From positions 6,235,212 to 6,299,211 of the forward strand of contig NC_060911.1 in assembly GCF_014805685.1 (NCBI RefSeq): DNA of 64,000 bases, in the 5' to 3' direction. This document shows positions 1 to 12,420 of the stretch, piece after piece. The stretch is from Silurus meridionalis. Lineage: Eukaryota; Chordata; Actinopteri; Siluriformes; Siluridae. Position 1 is the first letter of the stretch; every line of letters begins with the position of its first letter. The notes below the pieces were generated by a model, which was not told where the DNA came from, searched no databases, and saw only the letters and a program-made list of their open reading frames with translations. Position numbers and translations under genes: made by a program.

Positions 1-1516
1 TCGCCAATAAACAGCAATGCAGATAATACTGGAGAAACACACACAAGAAACACACAAGAAAGGTCCGTCAGTGACAAATTTATTTAAATCTAATGTGAGA
101 ATATCTATATATAAAATCTATGTCCTTACTATACTTCTAGCACCTAATATGTAATCGCAAATATGTGAATGACCCACAATATTACACTCTATGGACAAAG
201 GTTTGTGGACACCTGAACATAAGTTGCATTTGCATGTGCTTTTTGAACATCCCAGGCCTCATTTACTGTTATAATAACCTCCACTCTTCTGGGAAGATGT
301 TCCACTAGATTTTGGAGTGTTCTGTGGAGATTTGTGCCATTAATAACGTTTAGGTACTGATGAAGGGCGAGGAGGCCTGCGGGGCAATCAGCCTTCCAAT
401 TCATCCCAAAAGTGTTCAATAGGGTTGAACTCAAGTTCATTCACTCCAACCAATGTATATAAACCATATACACGGGGGTTTGGAATGGAAAATTATATGC
501 TACTGCATCCAAAGACACCCTATACAATTGCCCGCCCCAAACTTCGTGGTAACAGTTTGTGGTAACAGCCTCAAATGGCTGTAAAAGTCCGATGTCCCAA
601 TACCTTTGTCCATATAGTGTATATTGTGTCTATACTGTGAAATCAGGAACATATGTTGTGTAGAACTATTTATATATTTCTCAAAATGAACAAAGAAAAC
701 AGGATAAACATTTCATAACATAATCCTAGTATCCCTACCGGTACAGAATAGAGATTTAGATGATCCAACGTGATGGCACTGTCAGTGGAGTTTAGGCAGT
801 TATCACCTGGAATAAACACCTGAAACATGGCAAAAATAAATTCTAGGTAGAAGACCAGAGTAAGCATTTGTGTAGATGTAAATGTGACAGTGTGTGCAGA
901 CATCCTTACCAAATTCAGAATGGCCATTAGTAGTGTGATGAGAAGACAGGTGAAGATCAGAATTAGCCTCAGCACCGTCTTGGTGACCATTCCACATGGC
1001 AGTAATAACATCCATTTTATGCTAGGTGATATCTTAGTGTTCCACTGCAGAAACACACATACAAATAGGGATAATAGGTTATTTTCTTTTCTTTTTTTTA
1101 CTTTATTACAAAGTAAAAGTATTTACAGAATTATATCAATCCCAAAGTCTCCTTATTTTTCTCTGATCTCTATCATCCACAAGCCATTAATGCTCAATGG
1201 ATGCTTTTCCACCTGCAAACTTCTCAATGTCAAGTTTTAATCCTAGAAACTGTAGGTAAATCCAAAGTGGGCTATTTTCTGAAAAGCTCTAACCGGCCTA
1301 ATTGTCTGAAGTTTACTTTATTTACTGAAGTTCTAGACTGCATATTCTTTTTCGCTTCGTGCTGCTGCCATGTGATTGGCTCATTGGAGGTGTTCTTAAT
1401 TAATAGTGGACATAATAGTTACCTTCACAAATCCAAGGCTGATTACCAGCAGTATTAGCAACTGAACAGGGAAGGTGACTCCATATGATATCGCCAGAGG
1501 TGTATTTCTTCAGTTG

Positions 1517-1584
<68 letters not shown>

Positions 1585-1595
1585 TAGATAGATAC

Positions 1596-1675
<80 letters not shown>

Positions 1676-2033
1676 TTAATATAAAAGTTTATCACTTCAG
1701 TTCATTCAAGACTTATTTCATTAACTTAAACGTATCTCACTTTTGAGAGGTGAGCATCTGTACGATGAATATGACAATGAAGATAACAGCCAGACAGGCT
1801 GCAGACTGATGGATATCTTTTACATCACTCTGCAGATACTTAAAGAAAAGAAAAAACACATAAAAATTATGATCAATTGTCTTTATATTTTATTGTTTTA
1901 TTGTTATTAAAGACACATAGTAGAGAGCTGGTGTCGCACCTGCTTCTCCATATTTAGATCCCGGAAAAGCAGTGTCAACCAATTAAGTTTCTTGGTTTTT
2001 GATCTATAGAATAATAAAGACACATCAGTAAAA

Positions 2034-2090
<57 letters not shown>

Positions 2091-5000
2091 TATTCTGATT
2101 CTTATATTCTCTCACCCTGAAGTGTCTAGTGGGGGATCCAGTGACACACTTGACCCATTTTCGGACACAAATGAATGCCTGAAAGGAAAAGTAGAAAGAA
2201 AGACAAACAATTTGACATAATTAAGATCCACGATTGGACAAAAACACAATTTACTGTTAAATCACCGCAAGCCTGTGCTTCATACCTTCTTTCTCGTTCG
2301 GAAGTATATGGCTGATGGTTTACTGATTCCTGTAAATCATAAAAGTGCAATAAGAAAGTCACTTGTGAACTTTGAAGACATTGCATATTTTAAATATTAA
2401 AAAGTACATTAAAAGATCATGATATACCTAAAAATATATTTTGTGCATTTAAACTAGCTAATGTTTATTGTGCTCACACAAGTCTACAAGGATTTATTAA
2501 CGTCCACAAGACACACTTTTATAATGTGTCTGAATTGGAGTCGTATTTACTGCATAATCTACAATTCGAAGCTATGTGTTATTTTTGTTTTGATGTCTCA
2601 GTGGACACATTATATAGCTTGGATAGTTCTGCTATATAATTAAATATATATGCACAGAAAAGAGCCAAAGGCCTTGCTGGCTTTTTTTGGGACTGCAAGC
2701 TGGACCTAAATGCTAACTTCTGAGCAATTCTCAAAAACAAATTAATTCCTACATACTCTGCATGTTAAGTTTTTGAAGTCTCCTTATGAGAAGTCATTGG
2801 ATATGGACATTTACAACTAAGGTAGTTCTGGTAAGCTAAAAACGGCACACAATGAGAAGATAAAATATTGAGCATGTCACCAAATAGATTAAAACTCAGG
2901 TAACGAGTCTGGTTTAAAAAATTTAGACATTATAGATATTAGTTTAAACATTTTAATGAGTGAAAGTAAAAAGTTAATAAAAATAAATATTGAAGTAAAG
3001 TACTGATACCAGAAAAATGTATTTAAGTACAGTAACAGAGTATTTGTACTTCATTACTATCCATCTCTGTATTTGACACTATAAGAAGTTTTAGTTTTAG
3101 ATAAAACAGCATGTTCTCAAGTTGAGTTCATAAGAATAGAGAGAACTCACAATGTCCCCTTGAGGCTGACTGAAATCACGCAATGGGCTGAGGGGAGCGT
3201 CCTCTGCTCGGTTGAGTTCTGAGAAGGGGTTGATGCTCTTCCAGGACTGTAGATACTGAGACATTCTCACTGATGCTCGCTGCTTTTGTCTACTACTTGT
3301 AGCCAGCATGGTCTATGCGTATAGAGAAAAACAAGAAGCAGCCAATTGTCACTCTGCCACTACCGTTTTTAAACAACCTCCCAAATAATCAATGAAAATT
3401 TGTAACTACCTTTGGTTTTGTGTCAGTGCTGGTCTGTGTGCTAGGGTCAATCACTAGGTATGTCTTTCTGCCCTCCAAAGCAGAATCCCGACTGGCTCCG
3501 TTCCCCTCTTCAACTTGATATGCCCCACCTAAGTTTCCAAGTGTCTCTTCTGTAATGTGAACCCTTCTATAACGGCAAACATATTTATAAAGAAAATGCT
3601 TTTTAAAAACACATATCAATGTGACAATATAAGTATTAATCACTGTATCATCTTCCAAAAATGTTGGTCTGCTGCCATAAGTTTTGAGGATGTCAGAACA
3701 CAGGTATTGGTTTACTTCAGTAGCAAGACAAAGACATGAATTATGCCCTAAATTGTATTTAATATCAAAGCTGATCATGTGATCATACAGTCTAAGGTTT
3801 TCAGTACAACACGACACAAAAAAAAGTCAGAGAATGCATTACACAACTGTGTAATTATATTGTTATTTTTCTTAAAGGGAAAAAACGTAATGCTTTGAAA
3901 ATATAAACCATCATGATCGTCATGATTTTATGATTAGTTGTTCACCATGGCACAATGAAACCAGGCTCCACCCGATTAGTCTTCAGATGACTTACCCCGG
4001 AATACCTCCAGACTCCATGCGGTTGGCTAGAGTGACGTCATTTGACCAGACGTCGTACTGCCACTTGAGCAAGCCAATTACCCCGCAAAGCACGTTTCCT
4101 GAGTGCACGCCAACCCTCATGCTGATGTCCACACCTGTCGCCTCCCTCAGCTTACTGTGAAAAACACGACCAAAGGTTATTTCTAGGACAATGAACGCGA
4201 TTAGCGCATTATCAAGGTAAAAAAAAAGAAAAGAGAATGAGACAGGAATAGATATGATTTTCATCTGCCTTTTAATTTTTTAAAACCATTACACCACTGT
4301 AGTTGAAATATTGCTCACTATCTGCATTTTGATGAGCTGTGTGATAATTTTATATCTTTCCTCTGGTCTTGACATGTATGGTTTAGGAAAGGAAGCTGAA
4401 TATGTTAATGTGTAATTAAACAAATCAAGAATAAAAATGTTGTGCAGGTATCGAGCCTATTGTGCATAGGCTCCTACCCACTGATTCAGAATTTATTAAT
4501 CTATCACTGTTGATATATATTGTGTTTCACAAGTACTTATTTGAATTCTCACACTATGATTCATAGCCAAATCCTCAGAGGGTTTTTTTGGTCTTTTTAA
4601 AAATCAGAAATTGTACTTTTACTTAAGTATGTTTTGTTTGAAGTATTGTACTTAACTACATTTAATAATATCTGTTACTAAGTAAACAAATAAACAAATG
4701 TAATGCAAAGGGAAAAGAATCGTGCCCCAGAAACTACTGCACTGATAGATGAACACGCTAAAATCACAAAAAAGAAAGATTGAGACGGACAAGACAGACG
4801 CCAGTGATGCAGAATCAGCTAAAAGCAAAATGCTTCCAAATTGGAAGTTGTTGAATGAGTGCGACCACTGTTTTAATTCTGAATCTATATTTGAAATTGC
4901 TCTCATTATCATAAATGACATTACAACAGGCAATTTTTTTTTTTGCTGTGATAGTAAATGATGCACATTAGACTGTTTTATTTTTTATTACACATTAATT

Positions 5001-8000
5001 TGTAAAGGTGTTCCTTCAATTAAAAACAATTACTTTGAGATTTATATCTTGTATTTTTGAAATACACTTGAATCCCCAACCTCACCCTTAAAAAAGTAAC
5101 TTGGTACATTTTACTTTGAGTAAATTTAAACGATCCACTTTTTAATTTTACCTGAATAGATTTTTAAACAGGAAACTTTACTTGTACTTGAAATTTCAAT
5201 TTCAAGAATACGTTAATATTGTATTACTCTTTCCACCTCTGCAGATCCTAACACTTTAGCTTTTCTTCCTCCTGTCATTTCCACACCTACTGACCTTTTC
5301 TGTGCACTGCATTATTTTTAAACTACTCTACATATAATGCTTAAAGGCATCATCCCTTTAAAAATGGAATACCGGGGCTTGAACCCCCAACCTTCCGATC
5401 ATTAACCCAGTACCTTAACCACTGAGCTTTGAAATATCAGTCAAAGGTCTATTTCTGTGAAAGTAGGCAGGCCTTGATCAAGTTAATTGATAAACCTCGG
5501 TTGATGATCATTGGTGTGCATAGACATAAAAAACTATGGCATAAAAATGCACACACTGTAAACCAGATTATTCAGCAAAGGACAGCTATGCCACTGTAAC
5601 TAAGACCATTATGACTCACTTTATGGCAGTGCACATATCCAGTCCCATCTGTACACAGTTGCGTGCATGGTTAGGGTTCGCATCTGGAAGGCCTGAAACG
5701 CAGTAGTAGCAGTCACCCAGAATCTTGATACGTAGACAGTCATTTTTCTGCAAAGCGAGCAAGTGTGTGAACAGAAAAACCCCACTATGAACATTTCCTG
5801 AGCCTGAATTTGTTAAATGTATTATTTTGTGACATACAATTTTCCAGATTAGGAGCAACGCAAATGAACAGTGCAACAGAAGTGTTCACCTTTGCAATAT
5901 CGTCAAACTTGCCGAAAAGTTTGTTAAGGACGACGACAAGTTCCTCGGGAGTGTAGGTGCTGGCAAGAATGGTGAAACCTACAATGTCTGCATACAGAAT
6001 ACTGCAGAAAAGAACAACAAGCCTCATTTCAGCTATTTGAATGTGTTAACGTATGCCGGCATTCAGGGTATAAGTTTATGTGACTACTTGAGCTGTCACC
6101 TGACGTCTTTGTGCTGCTTGACATACAAGTTGTGGAAGTTTGGCATGTTGTCGGGTCCTGAAAATGTTTTTGAGAGGCTTTTGACAACCTCCCCTTTGAG
6201 CTCCATGGCAATGCCTCGCGGCAGCACGGACAGGAGGAGGTGTTCCTGTGGAAAGGGGCGGGACTTAAATGATCTGTGTTTTTTTCTACTTCTTCGGTTT
6301 AAGTTAATAGTAGAATAGAATAGCCTTTATTTGTCACATATACATTACAGCACAGTGAAATTCGCTCTTTACATATTCCAGCTTGCTCAGAGGCTGGGGT
6401 CAGAGCGCAGGGTCGGCCATGATACGGCACCCCCCTGGAGCACAGAGGGTTACGGGCCTTGCTCAAGGGCCCAAGAATAGCAGCTTGGCGATATCGGGGC
6501 TTGAACCCCCAACCTTTTGATCAGTAACCCAATACCTTTACCACTGAGCTACCCCTCCCATTGTGATCATTGTGATCATAGTGATCACTGACCAGATCAA
6601 ATACATTTTGAACTTTGCACAACACTAATCTCTTATACTGCCACTTGCAATGTGTGTGTATGCGTGTGTTTATGTGTACCTGATCACGCTTCTGTGTTGC
6701 TCTTTTGGAGCGGTTGTAGCTAAAGGCTTCTCGGCTAATGGTGGACTTTCTGCGTGCATTCTCAGTAAGCCAGAGGTGAAAGAGTCCCACGCAATTGATA
6801 CACACAAACAGCACTGTATTTGCTACGATCTAAAAAAAGAGAAGGGTTTTATAACTGCTAATCCTTTTGACAAGCACAAACATACACGTGTACATTTTGA
6901 TTATATTTTGCAGATTCATAAAACCAAATGAATAGCCTAATGAATTATAGGACAAAAATAGATACCCTTTTGAACATCATTTTTAAAAATGCCCGAATGG
7001 AAAATGAGACAGAATGCAAATGATGATGTTAACTAACAGCATCAAATGTAAATATGTGTCTTAAATGTTGTGTGCCGGTGTCTGTTTTAGTTTTGTGGTT
7101 AGCCTGTGAATTTCTAGCTGTTGCTCATTTGAATAATTTTGCATTTGACTCTCACTTTCCTGTACTTTTATGACTGTGCGTGTATCTTACCTGCACTTCC
7201 ACATCTCGTGGCCTAGGGCTGCTGACGGACACAATGACGCTAATGATGATGATGTGACACAAACTGGCTCCGATTCCAAAGATAATAGCCCACCAAAGAG
7301 TAAGAGGCAAGATTGTGTATACTGATAGAGAGAGAAAGAGAAAAAATGGCACCTAAGAGAGACAAAGAGTGTGAGACACAGATATAGACATGGGTTATAT
7401 AGTGTTTCATAAAAACATTGTATACTTCATGCAATAGGTGGATTCTTCAGGGATTAAATGACATATATATTCAAATAAAGCAAAACGACTTTAAGACTTT
7501 AGTTAAGCAATCAGTTAATATACTGTGTCTGTAAATAGAGGATGTTGTTGCACAGTAGTTATTGCTAGTATTCCTTGAGGCTGTATAGTTTTTTATTAAT
7601 TTTCTAGTTCTGCTAGTTAAATTTGTTAGCATATTGCTTTAGTTCCATTTTTGTATGCTACAGGTGTAGGAACTACTTTTGTATTTTACTATTATGTTCT
7701 GAAACAATATTTAACCAAATTCTTCACACAAAATGATGCAATGGTATTATTTCTTATATTATTTGAGAAAACTGTAAAAATAAAAGTGAGAAAATCCCTA
7801 AAAATTTTACTATCAAATTAAGGTGGATGTAGATGGGTTTTGTTCATTTTGCACAAATTTGATAATAATTTTAAGAAAATCATAATAAGATTCTTATCCA
7901 TAAACATATATTTTAAACTTTTAAGCTGTTGCAAATGTTATGCATGTACGGGTGTGAAACCGTGTTAAACAGGGTATTGTTATGTGTCTATCACATGCTA

Positions 8001-9808
8001 TTCTGAACTTATCAGCCTTCCTGATATATGACTAATCCTCTTGATAATAATTTCGCTGCCTAGTGGAAGAGCTATTTAAAGAAACAGGTAAAAATGAGAC
8101 TGACTTGTTCCCATGCTGTGACGACTTTGTCGGTGAAGATGAAGACAATGGCAATGATGAATAGTGTGAACCAGATGGAGAGCGCAAGCATCTGTTCACA
8201 CCTGCGCAAGGTGGGCAGACATGGCAAACACACCAACAGCGGGACATAAAGGCAGAGAACAACACACACCACTGCTAATGCTCCTACATAACCATTGATA
8301 TGCTATAGAGAGATAAAAGGTAGAAAAAAAAGAAGAACAAAATTAGTAAATTCACTAAAACTTTTCTTAAAGCTAACGTTCATATTGTTACATGACAACC
8401 CATAATGACAAGTGACATGTAATAATAATGATCTACATAAACACTGAGGTTACAGAGAATGAGTGGGTAATGTGTGAGTGGTTACACCTGCTGGTGATCC
8501 AAAATTAAGTGTATTTATAACCTGTTTGCATTTCATTGAGTGTCTTGTGAGAAAGACAGTCAATGGGTGCAGTGGTCTCTATGATCATGATCAATGAGCA
8601 GACCTACAACATCAGAATTGTGGGCTTTTTCTTCTTTTTTTTGAAGCATTAAATGGAGGGAATACAAAAATAAATATTGTTTGTATCACAACTCTTTCCA
8701 TTGCCTGCCTGTTTCCCAAACTTTTACTGCATAAAGGCTTATTCCATCAATCATCAGCTGACAAAAAAATTGACTTTGCATCATATGATGTATATTTTCT
8801 ATATCCTGTATTTAGTGTTTTAAGGTGATAAATACTTTTTTTCAATGTTTTTTTGTGAAACTGAATGAATTTGGGTGTGATGTTTAAAACGTCACATTGT
8901 TACAATCATGTAACAAGCCAGAGTTTACACAAACCTACACAATAAAAAACGTCATAACACAGTCGTATGCAAATAAAAATCCAGGTCACATGACTTAGGG
9001 CTGTTATGTGAAGTTCATCGGAATAAATTAAAGGCTTTATAACAGCTGATGCTTATTAGAATAGGTGTTTATATAGCATTATATCAGTTGTCAGTCAATG
9101 CTTATGCATGTCATATAAGTAAAATGTTACTACAAAACTTTTGCACACAACAGAGAGCTAGATCAAGAGTACGGTATGAATATTACATTACAATTGGATA
9201 AGATATTAAATGGATGATTGAATCAATAGATGAATTCCTTTATTTCTTTGGCTTACTCTTTCAGTAGCAGCGATGACAACGATGAGGGTCACACAAAATA
9301 TGATGATCAATACCAGGCCTGGTACAACAAATGGTGTGTCCTCCAGGCACTGCAGAAATCCTAGCCGGACTGCCTGGTAAAAGCGAGATGCACCTGTGGC
9401 AGCACTGCGCCGGATTTTCCCACTCTCAGGTACTCCAGTGACCTCAGGCTCTGCTTCTGTACAATCATGGTTAGTTCTGCGGGATTGTAAGCAGTTCCCA
9501 GGAGCCCTGATATTATTGCGTTCTACATTGGAAAAGCAATTCGGGGTTGCACTGGATGTCCTAAAAGATGTGCATGTTTGAAGAGGCTCTGGACTGTTCT
9601 CTGTTTTAGCAATACCTAGCTCAATGTTGAGATGCCTATTTCCATTACCATTGAGTTGTTTTTCCTCATCCTGCAAAGAATAGTGGTCTTTCTCTGTTTT
9701 ATCTTGCTGACTCTGTTTTCTGATTTGGTTTACATTCCCGTTTTGCTGTGACAAGTCCTCTGGGGTGTTGGTGTTCATTCCAATGCCATCATCTGAGTCA
9801 TCCTGCAT
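1..9808 (-). CDS. adcy4: Adenylyl cyclase (AC2/4/7 group, probably type 4), 5' 18 exons, 3' end off the window
   Basis: Membrane enzyme making cyclic AMP from ATP, controlled by G proteins. Exons read on the minus strand with consistent phases: 9257-9808, 8105-8302, 7191-7352, 6680-6829, 6100-6245, 5890-6001, 5620-5747, 3996-4154, 3410-3566, 3151-3312, 2286-2329, 2116-2178, 1940-2003, 1741-1838, 1423-1507, 910-1044, 739-819 and 1-28 (cut by the window edge). Together about 841 codons. Order: polar N-terminus (1-159), first membrane helix (about 160-181), the rest of the first membrane block (to about 330), linker, C1a catalytic domain with metal-binding Asp408 (ADIVGF) and Asp452 (GDCYYC), then the second membrane block from about 730. 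The C2 domain is outside. Close match in the catalytic domain to human AC4 and AC7; adjacency to khnyn, ripk3 and a cerebellin gene favours AC4. AC7 or AC2 are alternatives. The start at 9808 is the first ATG of the long exon 1. Confidence 0.86.
183..621. mobile_element. 439-bp non-autonomous Tc1/mariner-type TIR element
   Basis: Termini tacactctatggacaaaggt (183-202) and acctttgtccatatagtgta (602-621) are inverted repeats differing at one base, with TA ends. It lies in an adcy4 intron. Relatives occur at about 47755-48153 and 60414-60575. Confidence 0.8.
1517..1675. repeat. Compound (CAGA)n(TAGA)n tetranucleotide microsatellite at an adcy4 splice acceptor
   Basis: About 16 CAGA units followed by about 23 TAGA units on the plus strand. 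In the adcy4 transcript this reads (UCUA)n(UCUG)n and ends about 10 bases before the acceptor of exon 1423-1507. Confidence 0.95.
2035..2082. repeat. (TG)n microsatellite beside adcy4 exon 1940-2003
   Basis: 24 TG units; in the transcript (CA)n beginning about 32 bases upstream of the exon. Confidence 0.95.
2935..3075. mobile_element. Fragment of the 'GTACTT' TIR element family
   Basis: gaagtaaagtactgatacc, atttaagtacagtaac and the end tacttcattactatccatctct match the ends of the fuller copies at 4590-5245 and 39886-40583. Intronic to adcy4. Confidence 0.55.
3996..6001 (-). CDS. adcy4: adcy4 C1a catalytic core exons (6001-5890, 5747-5620, 4154-3996)
   Basis: Three consecutive exons carry the first cyclase homology domain. 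The first begins in the split Ser codon before [10 protein letters not shown] and ends FDDIAK. The second holds [17 protein letters not shown]. The third runs from [20 protein letters not shown] through [16 protein letters not shown] to GGIPG. The two catalytic Asp residues are intact, so the domain looks functional. Introns between them are 142 bp and 1465 bp; the longer one holds an old TIR element related to several others in the window. Confidence 0.88.
4590..5245. mobile_element. Old 'GTACTT' TIR element in an adcy4 intron
   Basis: tgtacttttacttaagtatg and tgtacttgaaat...tactctttccacctctgc are typical ends of a common fish DNA element with aagtaaaagtac motifs. Class is probably hAT-like, inferred from the terminus only. 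No transposase. Confidence 0.55.
5355..5440 (-). mobile_element. SINE head fragment (tRNA-like)
   Basis: ccggggcttgaacccccaacc and ccactgagct are the reverse complements of box B and box A, as in the complete copy at 6306-6559. Only the tRNA-like head remains. Confidence 0.55.
6306..6559 (-). mobile_element. tRNA-derived SINE, near complete
   Basis: Read on the minus strand it opens with a pol III box A TAGCTCAGTGG and box B GGTTCAAGCCC spaced as in a tRNA, then a unique body and an AT-rich tail (caaataaaggctattc). Sits in the adcy4 intron between exons 6680-6829 and 6100-6245. Same family as 25548-25720 and 5355-5440. Confidence 0.8.
9257..9808 (-). CDS. adcy4: adcy4 exon 1: long polar N-terminal extension plus first membrane helix
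   Basis: 184 codons ending in phase 0 at a GTAAGC donor. Residues 1-159 are Asn-, Gln-, Ser- and Glu-rich, with no recognisable domain; residues about 160-181 are hydrophobic and fit transmembrane helix 1, ending ATER. Human AC4 has only about 28 residues before its first helix, so this N-terminus is roughly 130 residues longer. The exon could continue a 5' UTR upstream; the only other in-frame Met near the start is residue 11. The join to exon 2 (acceptor before 8302) keeps phase 0. Confidence 0.75.
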
Positions 9809-11141
9809 AATGGCTCAATGGAGATCAAAAACTTTGTTAGATGCAGATATAATAAATAGGCTGCATTTAAAAAGTCTATTAATGCCAGAATGGTCAAATC
9901 ATCCAGTCGTTTGGGCTATGATCAGGAAACACCAGGTTGTCCTCTTAACTTCCAAATGAAATGAAAATCTGCAGACCACATCCTGGTCTTCTATGGACAC
10001 TTCAGGCTTTCCTATAGTTAGAAAAAGTACAAGAATAACAATTATTTTAAAAAACATCATATTATTGCCAGTTACTTCCTAAGACAGTCAAAGTTATACT
10101 GTGTTTATGTATTAAGGTGAGTGTATGTATGACTGGGTGTTTTCCTGCCTCATTCCCACTGTTTCTGGGATGAGTTCCAGATTTAATGTGAACCTGACCA
10201 TAATAAAGCTGTTTACTAAAAATGAGTCCTTTAAAAATGGATTTCACAACCAAGGATAACTGTGCCATTTTACCTGTAAGCCTTTACCTGTCATTGATAC
10301 TAAAGTTTGGGAAACATAATACTCCTTGATTCCGGTTCTCCAGGACTGGAGCACCACTGACCTACAAAGTATGTTTGCATTTCTGTAATAAGAACTGCAT
10401 GATAATGAATCAGCAACAAGAAGAATTGTCAAAGGCATTTATGTTCTTCACACACAAACCTATGTGTAGGTGTTTGGTTAACTACACACTATCAGTACAC
10501 TGACTTTGCATATAATTTGGTACTAATTTCGACACATATGCAAAAACTCACACACTATCCTTTGTGTTCACTGGGAAGATGCAAACAAGATCATTTTCCT
10601 GTGGCAAGATTAGCAACAATCAGCTGAAAAACAACCGGAAAGTGATGCCCAGTGAACATGCCCTTATTTCTTTACTTATTTATTTCTTTACTTATTAATT
10701 TATTTATATGTCTTTTAAGCATTCTGGTTCATCCAATTAGATTTCTTCCTCATTTGGGCATCATTAGTGACTTAAAAGATGTCTGGGAAATGCAGTCTTG
10801 AATTAGCTTGTTTATTCACTTAATCATCCTGCCTTTTTTTCTAAAAGCATCTCTTCTACTGCTAATAAAACACTCACCTATCTGGAAACCATTCCATATA
10901 CACAAACTGTTTTATTCTGTTAGCTATGAAAAACCTGATGAATTCAGGTAAAACATCATATTTCACAAATACATGCTAATAAAGTGGTTATTACAAAACA
11001 AATACAAATTATGAGTCACTATCCACAGTTAATAGCAACTGGAACCAGTAAAAATAGCTGGTCATTAATTAACTTCTAAGGAAATACTATGTTGGAAAAA
11101 AATATTTTTAAATGGGGAACACTTCTACAGGTAAAAATAAA
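9809..11141. other. Upstream side of adcy4: no further gene seen
   Basis: AT-rich DNA that may hold the adcy4 promoter or a noncoding first exon; no CpG island is visible. 10080-10200 resembles the decayed tail of a common fish repeat (cctcattcccactgtttctggg). Confidence 0.35.
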
Positions 11142-11172
11142 TGGAGAGAGAGAGAAAGAGAGAGCGAGAGAG

Positions 11173-11239
<67 letters not shown>
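11142..11239. repeat. (GA)n microsatellite
   Basis: About 98 bp of nearly pure GA with a few AAAG and GCGA interruptions. Confidence 0.95.
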
Positions 11240-11241
<2 letters not shown>

Positions 11242-12239
11242 AAGGTCAAAGGAAAATGGCTGAAAGTGGATAATTGGAGAACAATGATGAAACTGTGCCT
11301 ATTGTAACCTCAGATTTCTATTTTTAGCTGATTTAAGATTTCTGCCCACAGATCTTCCCCTCACTGGATGATTTTGGTTTTGTTGTTTTCAGTTGATCAT
11401 CAGTTTTCAAAATATTTAAAACAGTTCACCTGCCAACAACATACAAACCTTAAAGTCAAACTTAACAGGAACATTAATTTTTTTTAAGTTTTTGACATTT
11501 ATCTGCATTGTGCTACTTCCACATGAATATGGTTATATAAATGTTCTAATAAAGTGGGTGGTACTATTTACAACTTTATATATTGAATTGTTTAAATTAT
11601 GATAATGTGTGAAATGGTTTCATTCAGCACCTACTTATGGTGCGCTTATATTTTTCTTTACCTTTACCTTTTAACTTATGCATTATGTAATAAACATTTT
11701 GTAAATGTTCCCTTTATCAATTTATTCTCTTTGGATGATTCATGTCATATTATGTTTCCACTTTGTATTGAATTGAATATGGGTAAAAGTCAGAACAAAG
11801 AGGTTGACCTTTTACTTTAAGACCATGCTGATCTCAATAAACACTTTTTCAAAACCACAGTACAAAATGACGTCAACATCGTCATCAGTTCTTCATTGGC
11901 ATAATAGTACTCATGGACATATAGTACCAAATTTCATTTTCGACAATTCCCAAATCTATTTGAGAGACAATTAAGTGCAGTGCACGTAACAATATATTTC
12001 TTCACCCTGTGGTAATTAGAGGAAATAGAAAAAAAAATGTATAGTGTTTTTGCTCAACATGTTTCTTAAACAAAATAAAAATGTCTAAAAGGTCAAATGC
12101 TCTTAGTGATATGTTCATATTGCTACTCGGTTAATAGTAGATTTTAGGAAACAAAATAAACATTCAACCCTACAGCTTTAAATCATAACAAAGTATTTAT
12201 ATACAATTACAAAATACAAAAATTAGGTTTGAAATAAGT

Positions 12240-12420
12240 ATTCAGTGCTGCTTGGTTGGACTTCTGATAGGAAGGTTGTGAGTTTATATCGTAGCTCCAT
12301 TAAGCTGCCACTGCTGGGCTCTTAAACAAGTCCCTTAACCCTCAAATGCTCAGATGTATAAACAAGATAATTGGAAGTTGATCTGAAGAAGGGCATCTGC
12401 CATATGGTTTAAATGTAATC
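12240..12420 (+). mobile_element. SINE-like repeat with 'GGCATCTGCCA' tail
   Basis: ggaaggttgtgagtt, aagctgccactgctgggctc, cccttaaccctcaaatgctcag and gaagaagggcatctgcca are the hallmarks of a widespread fish tRNA-SINE. A reversed tail fragment lies at about 16330-16360. Confidence 0.6.

Noticed and set aside
189..440. 83-codon minus-strand open frame
   Set aside because: It lies entirely within the 183-621 TIR element and has no family match; incidental.
4453..4473. Short perfect hairpin gagcctat-tgtgc-ataggctc
   Set aside because: 8-bp stems are common in 64 kb; no flanking structure or conserved context suggests a function.
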